The notes under the pieces: model-generated | The model's database searches: none | Told to the model about the DNA's origin: nothing | What the model saw: only the letters and a program-made list of their open reading frames with translations | Program-made: the position numbers and the translations under genes | From: Chitinibacter tainanensis DSM 15459 | GTDB taxonomy: Bacteria; Pseudomonadota; Gammaproteobacteria; Burkholderiales; Chitinibacteraceae | Direction: 5' to 3' | NCBI RefSeq assembly: GCF_000429785.1 | Contig: NZ_AUCN01000001.1 | Coordinates: 25,256 to 89,255 of the forward strand | Length of the DNA stretch: 64,000 nt | Shown: positions 40,905 through 49,484 of the stretch, in pieces | Layout of the letters: each line of letters opens with the position of its first letter | Numbering within the stretch: the stretch's first letter is position 1

Positions 40905-41292
40905 CGGGTATTTCCTCTAGTGCACTATCTATACTGACCTCTAGCCAGATACCCTCGCTATTTTGCTGAAATCGCGCCGCAAATGGCGCAGCAGCGCCGG
41001 CCAGCCAGCGCTGTTTTTGCGCCGCACTGAGCTGCTTGATGGCGTATTCAAGCTTCAGCGCCACGCTGCGGCTAATACAGGGCAAGCTGCGCAACAGAGC
41101 TTCGGGTGGATGGGCACGGGTGAATTTGGCGCCGGTGCCGGCCTGATGCTGGGCCAGCCGGCGCGCCACATCAATGGCGATGCCGGTATAGAGCCGCCCG
41201 CCGCGGCAGCGCAATACATACACTGACCATGGGGCGAGGTCTTTCGAGGGGTATTGCTCGCTAGCGCTTATCAAATCAGCCACCTGGCGCAA
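40876..41292 (-). CDS. GIY-YIG nuclease domain protein (UPF0213-like) with repeat-derived tails
   Basis: A small GIY-YIG protein. The core WSVYVLRCRGGRLYTGIAIDVARRLAQHQAG and LEYAIKQLSAAQKQRWLA match UPF0213/YhbQ, which has a single GIY-YIG fold and about 90-100 residues. No ATG lies near the core. The frame can start at TTG 41292 (three bases after the upstream gene's stop) or GTG 41283, both within a palindromic repeat. The C-terminus runs through a second repeat (40906-40954) and into the neighbouring gene, giving up to 138 residues, with both tails repeat-encoded. Likely co-transcribed with the small gene upstream. Confidence 0.75.
   Translation of the reverse strand: MRQVADLISASEQYPSKDLAPWSVYVLRCRGGRLYTGIAIDVARRLAQHQAGTGAKFTRAHPPEALLRSLPCISRSVALKLEYAIKQLSAAQKQRWLAGAAAPFAARFQQNSEGIWLEVSIDSALEEIPASVAPPSCC
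40906..40954. repeat. GGGTAT/ATACCC palindromic repeat, copy 11
   Basis: 49 bp: GGGTATTTCCTCTAG to CTCTAGCCAGATACCC. It starts one base after the stop of the DUF3298-like gene and lies in frame inside the 3' part of the convergent GIY-YIG gene. Confidence 0.8.
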
Positions 41293-41297
41293 TACCT
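41249..41297. repeat. GGGTAT/ATACCC palindromic repeat, copy 12
   Basis: 49 bp: GGGTATTGCTCGCTAGCGC to CTGGCGCAATACCT. It overlaps the stop codon of the upstream 77-residue protein and holds the candidate TTG/GTG starts of the GIY-YIG gene. Confidence 0.8.
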
Positions 41298-41529
41298 AGC
41301 CGACAATCCGTTCCAGCTCGGCTTCGGGGTGCTCCAGCACCAGCTCTTTTTCACCGGGGCGGCGTGGTGTCCAGTAAACCTTCACCAGGGCTTCTTTTTT
41401 GCCCAGCGGAATAAACACATCCAGCACCTTGCCCTTGCGGCCATCCAGCAGACGGGCCGTGGCCGGGGCATAGGTTTGCAGATGATCGCGGCGCAGGCGC
41501 ACCCATTGTTTGGCTTCGAATTGACTCAT
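41296..41529 (-). CDS. Small basic hypothetical protein
   Basis: I do not recognise the family. From the ATG at 41529 (MSQFEAKQWVRLRRDHLQ) it is 77 residues, basic at the N-terminus, with a beta-rich middle (GKVLDVFIPLGKKEALVKVYWTP) and an acidic end. An ATG at 41562 would add 11 residues (MASYFYLAPSA). No ribosome-binding site decides between them. It has no signal peptide or membrane segment. It lies just downstream of the BON-domain gene's terminator and directly ahead of the GIY-YIG gene, with a palindromic repeat at the junction. Confidence 0.6.
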   Translation of the reverse strand: MSQFEAKQWVRLRRDHLQTYAPATARLLDGRKGKVLDVFIPLGKKEALVKVYWTPRRPGEKELVLEHPEAELERIVG

Positions 41530-41608
41530 GGCAGACGGGGCCAGATAAAAATAGCTCGCCATCATACATCGGCGCGGCGCGGCTGCGCTTGAGTGCGCGC
41601 GAGCGCCG

Positions 41609-41642
41609 CGCAAAAACAAAACCCGCCAGCGGCGGGTTTTGG
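41609..41642 (-). terminator. Terminator of the BON-domain gene
   Basis: AAACCCGCC-AGC-GGCGGGTTT, with TTTTGTTTTTG following on the minus strand, 20 bp after the stop codon. Confidence 0.92.
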
Positions 41643-41661
41643 TCGGCTAAGCGGGGTAGGC

Positions 41662-41946
41662 TTAGTTTTTCGGCATGATGTCGTTGAAGACAAATTTCAC
41701 GCCTTTGATGCCTTCAGCCAGCATACCGGCTTGAGCCATTTGCTCGCCTTCATCCACTGAGCCAGACAGTTTTACGTCATAAGTGTCGGTGGCTTTAACT
41801 TGGATATCGAATTTTTTCAGTGCTGGATCAGCATCGATTGCGGCCTTGGCTTTCATCGCCAAGCAGCCCCATACGCAAGCGTCTGAAGCGTGAGCGGTAT
41901 TCAAAGCAGCAAAGGCCACCAGGGCCAGCAGGGCAGAACGTTTCAT
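41662..41946 (-). CDS. Small periplasmic BON-domain-like protein
   Basis: A 94-residue protein with a signal peptide (to about residue 20, AHA) and one BON-like domain: AIDADPALKKFDIQVKATDTYDVKLSGSVDEGEQMAQAGMLAEGIKGVKFVFNDI. BON domains bind phospholipid or ligands and are seen in OsmY-type stress proteins. Two Cys (CVWGC) follow the signal peptide. The codons are of the highly expressed type (GTT, GCT-rich), unlike the neighbours. A strong terminator makes it monocistronic. Confidence 0.78.
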   Translation of the reverse strand: MKRSALLALVAFAALNTAHASDACVWGCLAMKAKAAIDADPALKKFDIQVKATDTYDVKLSGSVDEGEQMAQAGMLAEGIKGVKFVFNDIMPKN

Positions 41947-42144
41947 TGTTATCTCTCAATCAGTCGGAACGATCGCCCAGAGCGGGCGGGGCAATGGCGG
42001 CAATCTTAAGTGCCGTAGATGACAAATGTGTTTAAAGCAGATGAACTTAGTATGACAAGCCACAGCCGGCAGCAACATTGCCACAGCCCCGGCCGCGCTT
42101 GGTACACTGATTCACCTTGCCCCGCCGCCCTTGCGAGCCTGCCC

Positions 42145-42966
42145 ATGCTGCCCGACGATTTTCAGCCCGCACATACTCCCATTACGCATCTACTGCCAGA
42201 GCACATCATCATTGCCCTACAGGGCGATACCCTGCTGTGCAGTGCCGAAGGTTTGCCCACCGCCAGCGCGTTGGCCCACCTCGCCGCGCCCGAGCGGGCG
42301 CAGATCATCGGTTACTGGCAACAGCGGCCGGTGGTGCTGGCGCAATGGCCGGCAACTACAGCCATCCCGGCGGACCTAGAAGCCCTCGAGTTGCGCGCCA
42401 GTTACGGTCGGCTCAGCGAGGATGAATGGCTATTGGCGGGGCGGGCGAGCCAGATTGCTACCTTCTACCGCACTCACCAGCACTGCGGGGTGTGCGGGCA
42501 CGCCACCACGCCGCTGGCGGAGGAAGTGGCCTGCGGCTGCCCGGCCTGCGGGCATCGGGTATGGCCACGCGTGTCGCCGGCGGTGATGGTACTGATTCGC
42601 CGCGAAGTGGCCGGCCAAACCGAGCTCTTGCTCGCCCGCTCACCCGGCTTTCGCCCCGGCGTGTATAGCGCGCTGGCCGGCTTTGTGGAGCCCGGCGAAA
42701 GCCTGGAGCAATGCGCGCATCGCGAGGTGCTGGAAGAAGTGGGCGTGCGGATTCGCCATCTGCGCTGGTTTGGCAGCCAAAGCTGGTCGTTTCCACATTC
42801 GCTGATGCTGGCCTTTGTGGCCGACTATGCCGGGGGTGATATCCGCTGTCAGCCCGGCGAGATCGAAGACGCGCAATGGTATCCGCTCAGCGCCCTGCCC
42901 GAGCTGCCCAGCCGCTATAGCTTGGCCTATCGGCTAATTCAGAGCGTGTTGCTCGCTGCGACTTAG
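42145..42966 (+). CDS. nudC: NADH pyrophosphatase / RNA decapping enzyme NudC
   Basis: Nudix enzyme that cleaves NADH and removes NAD caps from RNA. The zinc-binding part CGVCGHATTPLAEEVACGCPACGH has its four Cys. The Nudix box GFVEPGESLEQCAHREVLEEVGV is complete, and the NudC-specific SQSWSFPHSLM follows it. The ATG at 42145 gives 273 residues, near the E. coli length (257); the open frame reaches 42019, so the start is not certain. It ends in a 4-bp convergent overlap with benE. Confidence 0.92.
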   Translation: MLPDDFQPAHTPITHLLPEHIIIALQGDTLLCSAEGLPTASALAHLAAPERAQIIGYWQQRPVVLAQWPATTAIPADLEALELRASYGRLSEDEWLLAGRASQIATFYRTHQHCGVCGHATTPLAEEVACGCPACGHRVWPRVSPAVMVLIRREVAGQTELLLARSPGFRPGVYSALAGFVEPGESLEQCAHREVLEEVGVRIRHLRWFGSQSWSFPHSLMLAFVADYAGGDIRCQPGEIEDAQWYPLSALPELPSRYSLAYRLIQSVLLAAT

Positions 42967-44126
42967 GCTTTCTTGCGCAGCACCAGCGCCGCCACGCCGC
43001 CGGCGAGCAAGCCCCAGAAGGCCGAGCCAATCCCAAATACCGTCAGACCCGAAGCGGTGACCAGAAAAGTCACCATCGCCGCTTCGCGGTGCAGATCATC
43101 GCGCATCGCCAGCGCTAGGCCATTGCCGATGATATTCAGCAGCGCCAAACCGGCCACGATCATAATCAAGGCCGCCGGCAAGGCCGCAAACAGCGCCGCC
43201 ACCGTGGCGCCAAATATCCCGATCAGCAGATAAAACACCCCGGCTGCCACCGCCGCCACATAACGTTTTTCGGGCGCTTCGTGCGCATCTTTGCCCATGC
43301 AAATGGCGGCCGTTATCGCGGCCAGATTGATAGCAAATGCACCAAAGGGCGCCAGCACGATGGTGGTGAGGCCCGTCCAGCTAATAATCGGCGAAATCGG
43401 CGGGCGGAAACCATTGGCGTGTAGCACCGTCACGCCGGGGATGTTTTGCGAGGCCATGGTCACCATAAACAGCGGTAAGGCCACGCTGGCCACAGCCGAC
43501 CAGCTCAGGCTAGGGCTTACCCACACTGGCTGCGCCAGCGCCAGCTGCATACCCCCCAGATGTAACTGTCCCTGTAGCGCACTGCAAATAACGCCAGCGA
43601 GCAATACCCCCAGAATAGCATAGCGCGGCTGCCAGCGGCGCAGCAGCAAATAGGCCGCCAACATACTCAAGCCCAAGGCCAATTGCGTGCCCAGCGCCTG
43701 AAAAGCGCCCAAGCCAAATTTCAGCAACACCCCGGCCAGCATGGCCGAGGCCAGACTCATCGGCACCCGTTGCATCGCGCGTTCAAACCAGCCCGTTACC
43801 CCCACCAGCACAATCAGCGCGCCACAGAGCATAAACGCGCCCACCGCTTCCGGCAGGCTGATGCCCGACACCGACGTCACCAGCAGCGCCGCACCGGGCG
43901 TTGACCACGCCGTCACCACCGGCACGCGGTAGCGCAACGATAAGCCAATACAGGTGAGGCCCATCGCCAGCCCCAGCGCCCACATCCAAGACGCCGTTTG
44001 CGCTGGCGTGGCCGCTAAGGCCTGCGCTGCCTGAAACACAATCACGGCCGAGCTAGTAAAACCCACCAACACCGTAACCAGCCCCGCCACCACGGCAGAG
44101 AGTGAGATATCGTGCCACCAGCGCAT
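42963..44126 (-). CDS. benE: BenE-type transporter (benzoate/proton symporter family)
   Basis: A membrane protein of the BenE family, named for benzoate uptake; members without a nearby benzoate pathway have unknown substrates, and none is seen here. The ATG at 44126 (MRWWHDISLSAVVAGLVTVLVGFTSSAV) matches the family start and gives 387 residues; a GTG at 44219 would add 31. About 12 hydrophobic segments follow, with STPGAALL near residue 75 and SQNIPGVTVLHANGF near 230, both conserved in BenE. Confidence 0.9.
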   Translation of the reverse strand: MRWWHDISLSAVVAGLVTVLVGFTSSAVIVFQAAQALAATPAQTASWMWALGLAMGLTCIGLSLRYRVPVVTAWSTPGAALLVTSVSGISLPEAVGAFMLCGALIVLVGVTGWFERAMQRVPMSLASAMLAGVLLKFGLGAFQALGTQLALGLSMLAAYLLLRRWQPRYAILGVLLAGVICSALQGQLHLGGMQLALAQPVWVSPSLSWSAVASVALPLFMVTMASQNIPGVTVLHANGFRPPISPIISWTGLTTIVLAPFGAFAINLAAITAAICMGKDAHEAPEKRYVAAVAAGVFYLLIGIFGATVAALFAALPAALIMIVAGLALLNIIGNGLALAMRDDLHREAAMVTFLVTASGLTVFGIGSAFWGLLAGGVAALVLRKKA

Positions 44127-44259
44127 GCGCAAGATCCGAATAGGGAAAACGGCATTGTGCGCTGCCGGTGGGGCGGTCGGCAAATCCAGTTGGCTGGCCA
44201 ACAACTCGTTACAGTTCACCCAATTGACGCCTTACGCCCCGCGCAGGCAAGATGAAGGT

Positions 44260-44334
44260 ATGAAAGCTCATAGCACTTACATTATTGCCCTTCACGCCCA
44301 CGCAGCAGCTTGGCTAGCCGTGCTCGCACGCTAG
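44260..44334 (+). other. Possible 24-codon leader peptide ahead of the EamA gene
   Basis: GAAGG, four bases, then ATG and 24 codons rich in Ala and His (ends AAAWLAVLAR). The last codons and stop lie in a hairpin (GCTAG/CGTGC pairing with GCACG/CTAGC, 44313-44335). The EamA start is 94 bp further on. It could be an attenuation leader; chance is not excluded. Confidence 0.2.
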
Positions 44335-44428
44335 CGCTCGCCCATGCTGTGGCCACGCGCTTGTCACCCTGACCGCGCCGGCCACCTGCCCCACTCCCGA
44401 CGCGGTTGTTTCGCTTAAGGAGCTCTGT

Positions 44429-45325
44429 ATGCCGCAATTGTCCGTGTCTTTCCGCCCCGCCCAAGTCGGTTTTATTTTGGCTTTGCTGGCCTCGACCGGT
44501 TTTGCCGCCAAGGCCATTTTTGCCAAGCTGGCTTATCGCTACGGCGTGGATGCTGTCACCATGGTGACGATCCGCATGTTTCTCTCGGTGGTACTGCTGG
44601 CAGGTATCCGCCTGTGGCGCACAGAAACCGGCGCCCCGCTAACCATACCCCAGAAGCTATGGCTTATTGCCTTGGGCGTAGTGGGTTATTACCTGTCTAG
44701 CCTGCTCGATTTCATTGGCTTGCAAACGGTGAGCGCCAGTCTGGAGCGGCTGATCTTGTGCCTGTATCCCACCCTCACCGTGCTGATCAGCGCCGCGCTG
44801 CAACGAAGCCGCATTCCCGGCCGCATCTGGCTGGTGATGCTGGTGACCTATTTGGGCATTGTGCTGGTATTGGGGCCAGATTTGTATCACGCCCGCGCCG
44901 ACTGGTTTGGCGTGCTGTGCGTGGCGCTCAGTGCGACCACTTTTGCGCTGTATATGAGTTTCAGCCCGCGGGTGATTCAGGCGGTGGGCAGCATGCGCTT
45001 TACCGAATTGGCGCTGGGCGTGTCTTGCCTGGCGATCGTGGCGCATTTTGCCCTCACCCGCCCATGGAGCGATTTGCAGCAGCCCGCGCCGGTGTGGGGC
45101 TATGGCTTATTGATGGCGCTGTTTTCGACCGTGTTACCGATCTACGCCACCAGTGCGGCCATGCAGCGCATTGGCGGCGCGAAAACGGCGCTGATCGGCA
45201 GCTTTGGGCCGGTGCTGACGATTATCTTCGGGCTGGGCATCTTGGGCGAAGTGCTCACCCCTTTGCAATGGCTGGGGGCCGCGGTAGTGCTGTTTGGCGT
45301 CAGCCTGGTGAATAAAAAGGATTAA
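44429..45325 (+). CDS. EamA/DMT-family transporter
   Basis: A 298-residue drug/metabolite transporter with ten membrane helices made of two EamA repeats (about 12-145 and 155-295). Each repeat has the family pattern, for example GFAAKAIFAKLAYRYGVDAVTMVTIRMFLS at the N-terminus and IGSFGPVLTIIFGLGILGEVLTPLQWLGAAVVLFGV at the C-terminus. Many relatives export amino acids or metabolites; the substrate here is unknown. TAAGGAG precedes the ATG. The stop is two bases from the start of a 44-codon ORF that overlaps cheB, so the three may be one operon. Confidence 0.9.
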   Translation: MPQLSVSFRPAQVGFILALLASTGFAAKAIFAKLAYRYGVDAVTMVTIRMFLSVVLLAGIRLWRTETGAPLTIPQKLWLIALGVVGYYLSSLLDFIGLQTVSASLERLILCLYPTLTVLISAALQRSRIPGRIWLVMLVTYLGIVLVLGPDLYHARADWFGVLCVALSATTFALYMSFSPRVIQAVGSMRFTELALGVSCLAIVAHFALTRPWSDLQQPAPVWGYGLLMALFSTVLPIYATSAAMQRIGGAKTALIGSFGPVLTIIFGLGILGEVLTPLQWLGAAVVLFGVSLVNKKD

Positions 45326-45327
45326 GG

Positions 45328-45462
45328 ATGTCGATGGTTTTGCAGCGCCACAAGGCTGAATCTGCTATCACGAAAGCACCTCTATTTAAAGCGGCGCAAG
45401 CCATCGATCCCAGCATGCGGGTTGCCCTAGTCCGTGATTATTTTGTCGGAGCGTGTGTATGA
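45328..45462 (+). CDS. 44-residue small protein between EamA and cheB
   Basis: A short ORF with good translation signals: GGATTAAGG lies directly before its ATG, which comes two bases after the EamA stop, and its TGA overlaps the cheB start as ATGA. The product is basic at the N-terminus and ends [15 protein letters not shown] do not recognise it; it has no signal peptide. The tight coupling on both sides suggests it is translated, if only to pass ribosomes on to cheB. Confidence 0.5.
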   Translation: MSMVLQRHKAESAITKAPLFKAAQAIDPSMRVALVRDYFVGACV

Positions 45463-46118
45463 CGCATCTGGCCATGAATGAGCGCCTGAACGCGCCCAAG
45501 CTCGATGCCGATGCCATCTTGCCGCGGCCCGATCCGCTCGCGCGCCTGCCGGTGACGCCAAAGCTGATCGCCATTGGCACCTCCACCGGGGGGACGCAGG
45601 CGCTGGAAGCCATTCTGCCCAAACTAAAACGCAATTGCCCCGGCATTGTGATCGTGCAGCACATGCCGGAAAAATACACCGCCAGCTTCGCCCAGCGCCT
45701 GAATGGCCTGTGTGAAATCGAAGTACGGGAAGCGCGCCCGCGTGATCGGGTGCAACCGGGGCTGGCGCTGATCGCCCCTGGCGGCAAGCATCTGGTGGTG
45801 CAGCGCGCCGGTTCGCAGTATTTTGTAGATGTGGTGAATGGCCCGCTAGTGACACGCCATCGCCCCTCGGTGGATGTGCTATTTCGCTCGGCCGCCAATG
45901 CCGCCGGGCGCAATGCGGTGGGCTATATCCTGACCGGCATGGGCGACGATGGTGCCAAAGGTCTACGCGAGATGTTCGATTGCGGCGCCATGACCTATGC
46001 CCAGAATGAGGCCAGCTGTGTGGTCTTTGGCATGCCTAAAGAAGCCGTGCGGCTGGGCGCGACCAAAGAGCTGATCGCGCTGGATCAGGTGGCGGCGTCG
46101 ATTATGCGCTATGGCTAG
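45459..46118 (+). CDS. CheB-type protein-glutamate methylesterase domain, no receiver
   Basis: A 219-residue CheB methylesterase domain that would remove methyl groups from chemoreceptors or deamidate them. The catalytic triad is visible: Ser in [16 protein letters not shown] near residue 45, His in [16 protein letters not shown] near 72, and Asp in [11 protein letters not shown] near 165. The N-terminal receiver domain of ordinary CheB is absent; only about 35 residues precede the esterase, so CheA cannot regulate it in the normal way. The start is the ATG of an ATGA overlap. It faces a chemoreceptor gene across a shared terminator. Confidence 0.88.
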   Translation: MTHLAMNERLNAPKLDADAILPRPDPLARLPVTPKLIAIGTSTGGTQALEAILPKLKRNCPGIVIVQHMPEKYTASFAQRLNGLCEIEVREARPRDRVQPGLALIAPGGKHLVVQRAGSQYFVDVVNGPLVTRHRPSVDVLFRSAANAAGRNAVGYILTGMGDDGAKGLREMFDCGAMTYAQNEASCVVFGMPKEAVRLGATKELIALDQVAASIMRYG

Positions 46119-46148
46119 TCGTCAGCGTTGCCCGTAACGCCACCCAAT

Positions 46149-46178
46149 AAAAAACCGCGCCGTAGCGCGGTTTTTTAT
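46149..46178. terminator. Terminator between cheB-like gene and chemoreceptor
   Basis: AAAAACCGCGC-CGTA-GCGCGGTTTTT, symmetrical with A- and T-runs, between convergent genes. Works in both directions. Confidence 0.93.
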
Positions 46179-46200
46179 TGCTGCGAGAGTTGCAGAGCGC

Positions 46201-47826
46201 TTAGATCACCTGGAAACGTTGCACAGTTTGCGCAAGCTGGCTGGACATATTCTCCAGCCGGCTGATCGAATCGACCATATTGCGCACCGCCACCGAGTTT
46301 TCTTCGGCCATTTGCGCGATTTGCTCGACATTGACCGCAATATCGCGCGCCGCCGCCCGCTGCTCCTGTACCTGCTCGCTAATCCCAAATACCGACTCCA
46401 CTACGCTGCTGCTGCTGTCGTTGATGCGGGTAATACTATCGCTCGCCTGATTGGCCAATTGCAGCCCTTCGCTGACCCGGCGAGTGCCATTACTCATCCG
46501 TGCCACGGCATCGCCGGCGCTAGACTGAATCGCATTCACCATCGAGGTAATCTGCGTGGCGGATTGCGTAGTGCGCTCGGCCAGCTTGCGTACTTCATCG
46601 GCCACCACCGCAAAGCCGCGGCCCATATCGCCGGCGCGCGCCGCTTCAATTGCGGCATTGAGCGCCAGCAAATTGGTTTGGTCGGCCACATCTTTAATCA
46701 CCACCACAATGCTGCCGATTTCTTCGATGCGTTGGCCCAGCTCAGTAATCTGCTGCGCCGCACCGCTCACTTCGCCCGAAATCGCCTGCATTTCGCGTGT
46801 GGCTGCCACCACATCCTGGCTACCGACTTGCGCTTGCTGGCCAGCATCGCGAGCCCGCTGCTCGGCATCAACCGAGTTATGCGCCACCTGATCCATGCTG
46901 ACGCTCATTTCTTCCACCGCGGCGGCCATATTGCTGGCAGCCGCCGATTGCGCATCAGTACCGCCATGAATTTGCTGCGAGGCCTGGCTCAAGGTGCGAG
47001 CCGTGCCGGCCACATCTTGGGCATTGTCGCGAATCTGCCGGATAATCTGGGTGAGGTTATCCTGCATTTTTTTCAGCGCGCCCAGCAACACGCCGATTTC
47101 ATCTTTGCCAATGCGCTGCGCCCGCCAATCGTGGGTGAGATCGCCAGCCGCGATTTTCTCGGCCACACTGCTGGCCGTCGCCAGTGAGCCAATCACCTGA
47201 TTGGCAATCAGCGCCGCAAATACTAGGCCCGCCACAATCGCGATGATGGCCGTGACCACAATCACGGTGTGGGCGGCGCCGCTGGTACGGCCCATACTGG
47301 CCTTGCCCTGCTCCATCATTTCGCCCTGCTGTTTGCCCAGTTGCAGCACCGCATTGCGATATTCATTACTCACCTTGGCGTAGGTGGTGTTGATAAAGGT
47401 CGCTCCCACCGCACGGTCGAGTTTCAGCTGGCTGATTAGCGTGGCTTTTTGCTTATCCATTGCCGCATTGGCGCGCTCCACTTCGGCCAGTAGCGTTTTC
47501 GCCTGCGCATCCAGTGGCATGGCTTTGAGTTTGGCAATCGCCGCCTCTTCCTGATCAGCCTCTTGGGTGATCACGGCGATGATCTTTTCCATCTCTTCAA
47601 AATTTTCGGCCAGCGCCGCATTGCGGAACAAGAGATCGGTGTTATAGGCCTGAATAATCAGGTCCTGCGTCACCACCACCGCCGGATAGCGCTCACCCAC
47701 CAGCTCTTCGATCTTGCCACTGATGCTCTGCAAGCTATACAAAGCCGCAGCCGTCAGCACCACCAACAAGCCCAGCACCAAGCCAAATCCGGCCATTAAT
47801 CGTGTTTTCACACCCCAGTTATTCAT
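46201..47826 (-). CDS. Methyl-accepting chemotaxis protein (4HB sensor)
   Basis: A 541-residue receptor. The ATG at 47826 ([30 protein letters not shown]) has GGGAG ahead. TM1 is about residues 10-30; a four-helix-bundle periplasmic sensor of about 155 residues follows, then TM2 near 190-212, HAMP near 212-265 and the signalling domain with [41 protein letters not shown]. It ends RFQVI without a CheR-binding pentapeptide. The sensor is of the 4HB_MCP_1 kind; the ligand is unknown. The lone CheB domain lies next to it. Confidence 0.95.
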   Translation of the reverse strand: MNNWGVKTRLMAGFGLVLGLLVVLTAAALYSLQSISGKIEELVGERYPAVVVTQDLIIQAYNTDLLFRNAALAENFEEMEKIIAVITQEADQEEAAIAKLKAMPLDAQAKTLLAEVERANAAMDKQKATLISQLKLDRAVGATFINTTYAKVSNEYRNAVLQLGKQQGEMMEQGKASMGRTSGAAHTVIVVTAIIAIVAGLVFAALIANQVIGSLATASSVAEKIAAGDLTHDWRAQRIGKDEIGVLLGALKKMQDNLTQIIRQIRDNAQDVAGTARTLSQASQQIHGGTDAQSAAASNMAAAVEEMSVSMDQVAHNSVDAEQRARDAGQQAQVGSQDVVAATREMQAISGEVSGAAQQITELGQRIEEIGSIVVVIKDVADQTNLLALNAAIEAARAGDMGRGFAVVADEVRKLAERTTQSATQITSMVNAIQSSAGDAVARMSNGTRRVSEGLQLANQASDSITRINDSSSSVVESVFGISEQVQEQRAAARDIAVNVEQIAQMAEENSVAVRNMVDSISRLENMSSQLAQTVQRFQVI

Positions 47827-47938
47827 GCTTATGCTCCCTCTCTGGTGGTAAAAATTCACCCGTCTTACAAGCTTAGTTGGCTTATACTTTAGGACAACAA
47901 CTATAACCTATATCACAAAATTCTAATGGGAGGCTGGC

Positions 47939-48508
47939 ATGACCGCTGAAACGGTGAAATTTGGCTTTAACGACATCGGAAAACGCAACTTGTCAGCCGA
48001 ATTTGCCCTGATTGCCCAGTACAACGCGCTCAGCTACGAACAAAAAGACGAAAAAAATGCCCTGCTGCGGCAGATTTTTGCCGAAGCGGAAGAAGTTATT
48101 TTCCAAGGCAAGCTCAATATCGTGGGTGGTCAGCTGATCCGGCTGGGGCGCAAAGTGTTTATCAATCACGGGGTGGAAATCGCCGCCGCTGCGCCGATTA
48201 CGATTGGCCACCACACCCTGATCGGCCCCCATGTGCAAATTCAGACCGGCACGCATCCGGTCGACCCTACCGAGCGCCAACGCTGGGCCTTCTGGGCCAA
48301 GCCGATCAGCATCGGCCAGAATGTCTGGATTGGCGCTAGCGCCATCATCTGCCCCGGCGTCACGATCGGCGATCATTGCGTGATTGGTGCTGGCAGCGTG
48401 GTGACCCGCGATGTGCCGCCATGCTCTTTGGTGCTGGGCAACCCCGCGCAGGTAGTGAAAGCGCTGACGCCGCCCGACGAAGCCACGCTGTACGAGCTCA
48501 ATCCGTAA
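47939..48508 (+). CDS. Maltose/galactoside O-acetyltransferase-like enzyme (left-handed beta-helix)
   Basis: A 189-residue trimeric acetyltransferase of the Maa/LacA/NodL group. The N-terminal helical Maa part (about 10-55, with YNALSYEQKDEKNALLRQIF) is followed by hexapeptide repeats, and the active-site His lies in QTGTHPVDPTERQRW. The C-terminal turn IGDHCVIGAGSVVTRDVPPCSLVLGNPAQVVK is typical. The sugar substrate is unknown. GGGAGG precedes the ATG. It is first of three tightly spaced plus-strand genes. Confidence 0.9.
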   Translation: MTAETVKFGFNDIGKRNLSAEFALIAQYNALSYEQKDEKNALLRQIFAEAEEVIFQGKLNIVGGQLIRLGRKVFINHGVEIAAAAPITIGHHTLIGPHVQIQTGTHPVDPTERQRWAFWAKPISIGQNVWIGASAIICPGVTIGDHCVIGAGSVVTRDVPPCSLVLGNPAQVVKALTPPDEATLYELNP

Positions 48509-48510
48509 AC

Positions 48511-49464
48511 ATGCTGGGCATCTTCAAACAATGGCTGGGGCGCACCCCCGCCCCGCCCAGCGCCGACCCGGCTCTGATTGATCAGCTGGTCGAGCTGGCT
48601 GCGCCGCAGGTGAAATTAGCGCGCAAATACCAGCAACGCCTTGGGCCGTATGTGCATTGGGCCGAAGAACACGCCGCCCGCTTTACTGCCCAATGGCCGC
48701 CAGCGCTGCGGCTGGATAACGAACACTGGCGCCAGCACCGGCTATTGCAATTACTGTTTGCCAATCCGGCCCGGATGGGCGAGCTGATTGGCGAGCATCC
48801 CGCCCTGCATGCCTGGTTTGCCGCGCATCCGCTGGCCGATGAAACCGTGGTGGTGTTTACCGCCGATATTCAGCGCAAACACAGCTTTGGCATGGTGGAA
48901 GAAGGCGGGCAGATTCGCCAAGATGTCGCGCAACAGCGACTGCAGTTTGCTCATTACCGGATCAGCAGCGCGGTGGAATCGCTCGCCGCCTTGCAGGCAG
49001 CGGGCCCGCGCCGGCTACTGGAAGTCGTGGCGCAACAAGCCAGCTTCGCGCTCACGCAGCTGGGGCAGGAAAAACAAGCCCTGGAAGAAGCACTGCTGAA
49101 TGCCCGCACCATGCTGCGCATGGCCAGCCCGCACAGCGCCGACTACGACAAGCAACAAGCACGAATTGCCGAGCTCACGGCCCAGCTGCAGGCCAATGCC
49201 AGCGCCCGCAGCCCCGATGCCCAGTGCGAGCGGCTAATCGCCGAGCTGGCCGCCACACCCGATTTACTTACCCTGCAAACCGAAACGCTGGCGGTCGACC
49301 CGCTGGGCGTGATCGACAGTGGCATGGGCGATGAGCAAACCATCGAATTAAGCGAAATCGTGCTGCACGGCGAGCCGCCTGTGCGCAAACTACTGCAAAT
49401 ATTGATTATCCCGCGCAGCCTGCTGCAAACCCCAGCCGCCCCGCTGCCCGACGTCCGCTTTTAA
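48511..49464 (+). CDS. Hypothetical cytoplasmic protein
   Basis: I do not recognise the family. The ATG at 48511 (MLGIFKQWLGRTPAPPSADP) is two bases after the acetyltransferase stop; the frame further up is antisense-like. The 317 residues are helical, Ala/Leu/Gln-rich and without signal peptide or membrane segments. Residues about 185-245 look like a coiled coil (LGQEKQALEEALLNARTML...KQQARIAELTAQLQANA). A short beta-rich end carries LQILIIPRSLLQT. The close spacing suggests co-expression with its neighbours. Confidence 0.65.
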   Translation: MLGIFKQWLGRTPAPPSADPALIDQLVELAAPQVKLARKYQQRLGPYVHWAEEHAARFTAQWPPALRLDNEHWRQHRLLQLLFANPARMGELIGEHPALHAWFAAHPLADETVVVFTADIQRKHSFGMVEEGGQIRQDVAQQRLQFAHYRISSAVESLAALQAAGPRRLLEVVAQQASFALTQLGQEKQALEEALLNARTMLRMASPHSADYDKQQARIAELTAQLQANASARSPDAQCERLIAELAATPDLLTLQTETLAVDPLGVIDSGMGDEQTIELSEIVLHGEPPVRKLLQILIIPRSLLQTPAAPLPDVRF

Positions 49465-49484
49465 GCGCCCTATTGGATACGCCG

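Noticed and set aside
44603..44650. Another possible repeat copy inside the EamA gene (GGTATCC to CCATACCC, 48 bp)
   Set aside because: Length and ends fit, but the arms do not pair beyond five bases and the segment encodes an ordinary membrane-protein loop. Probably chance.
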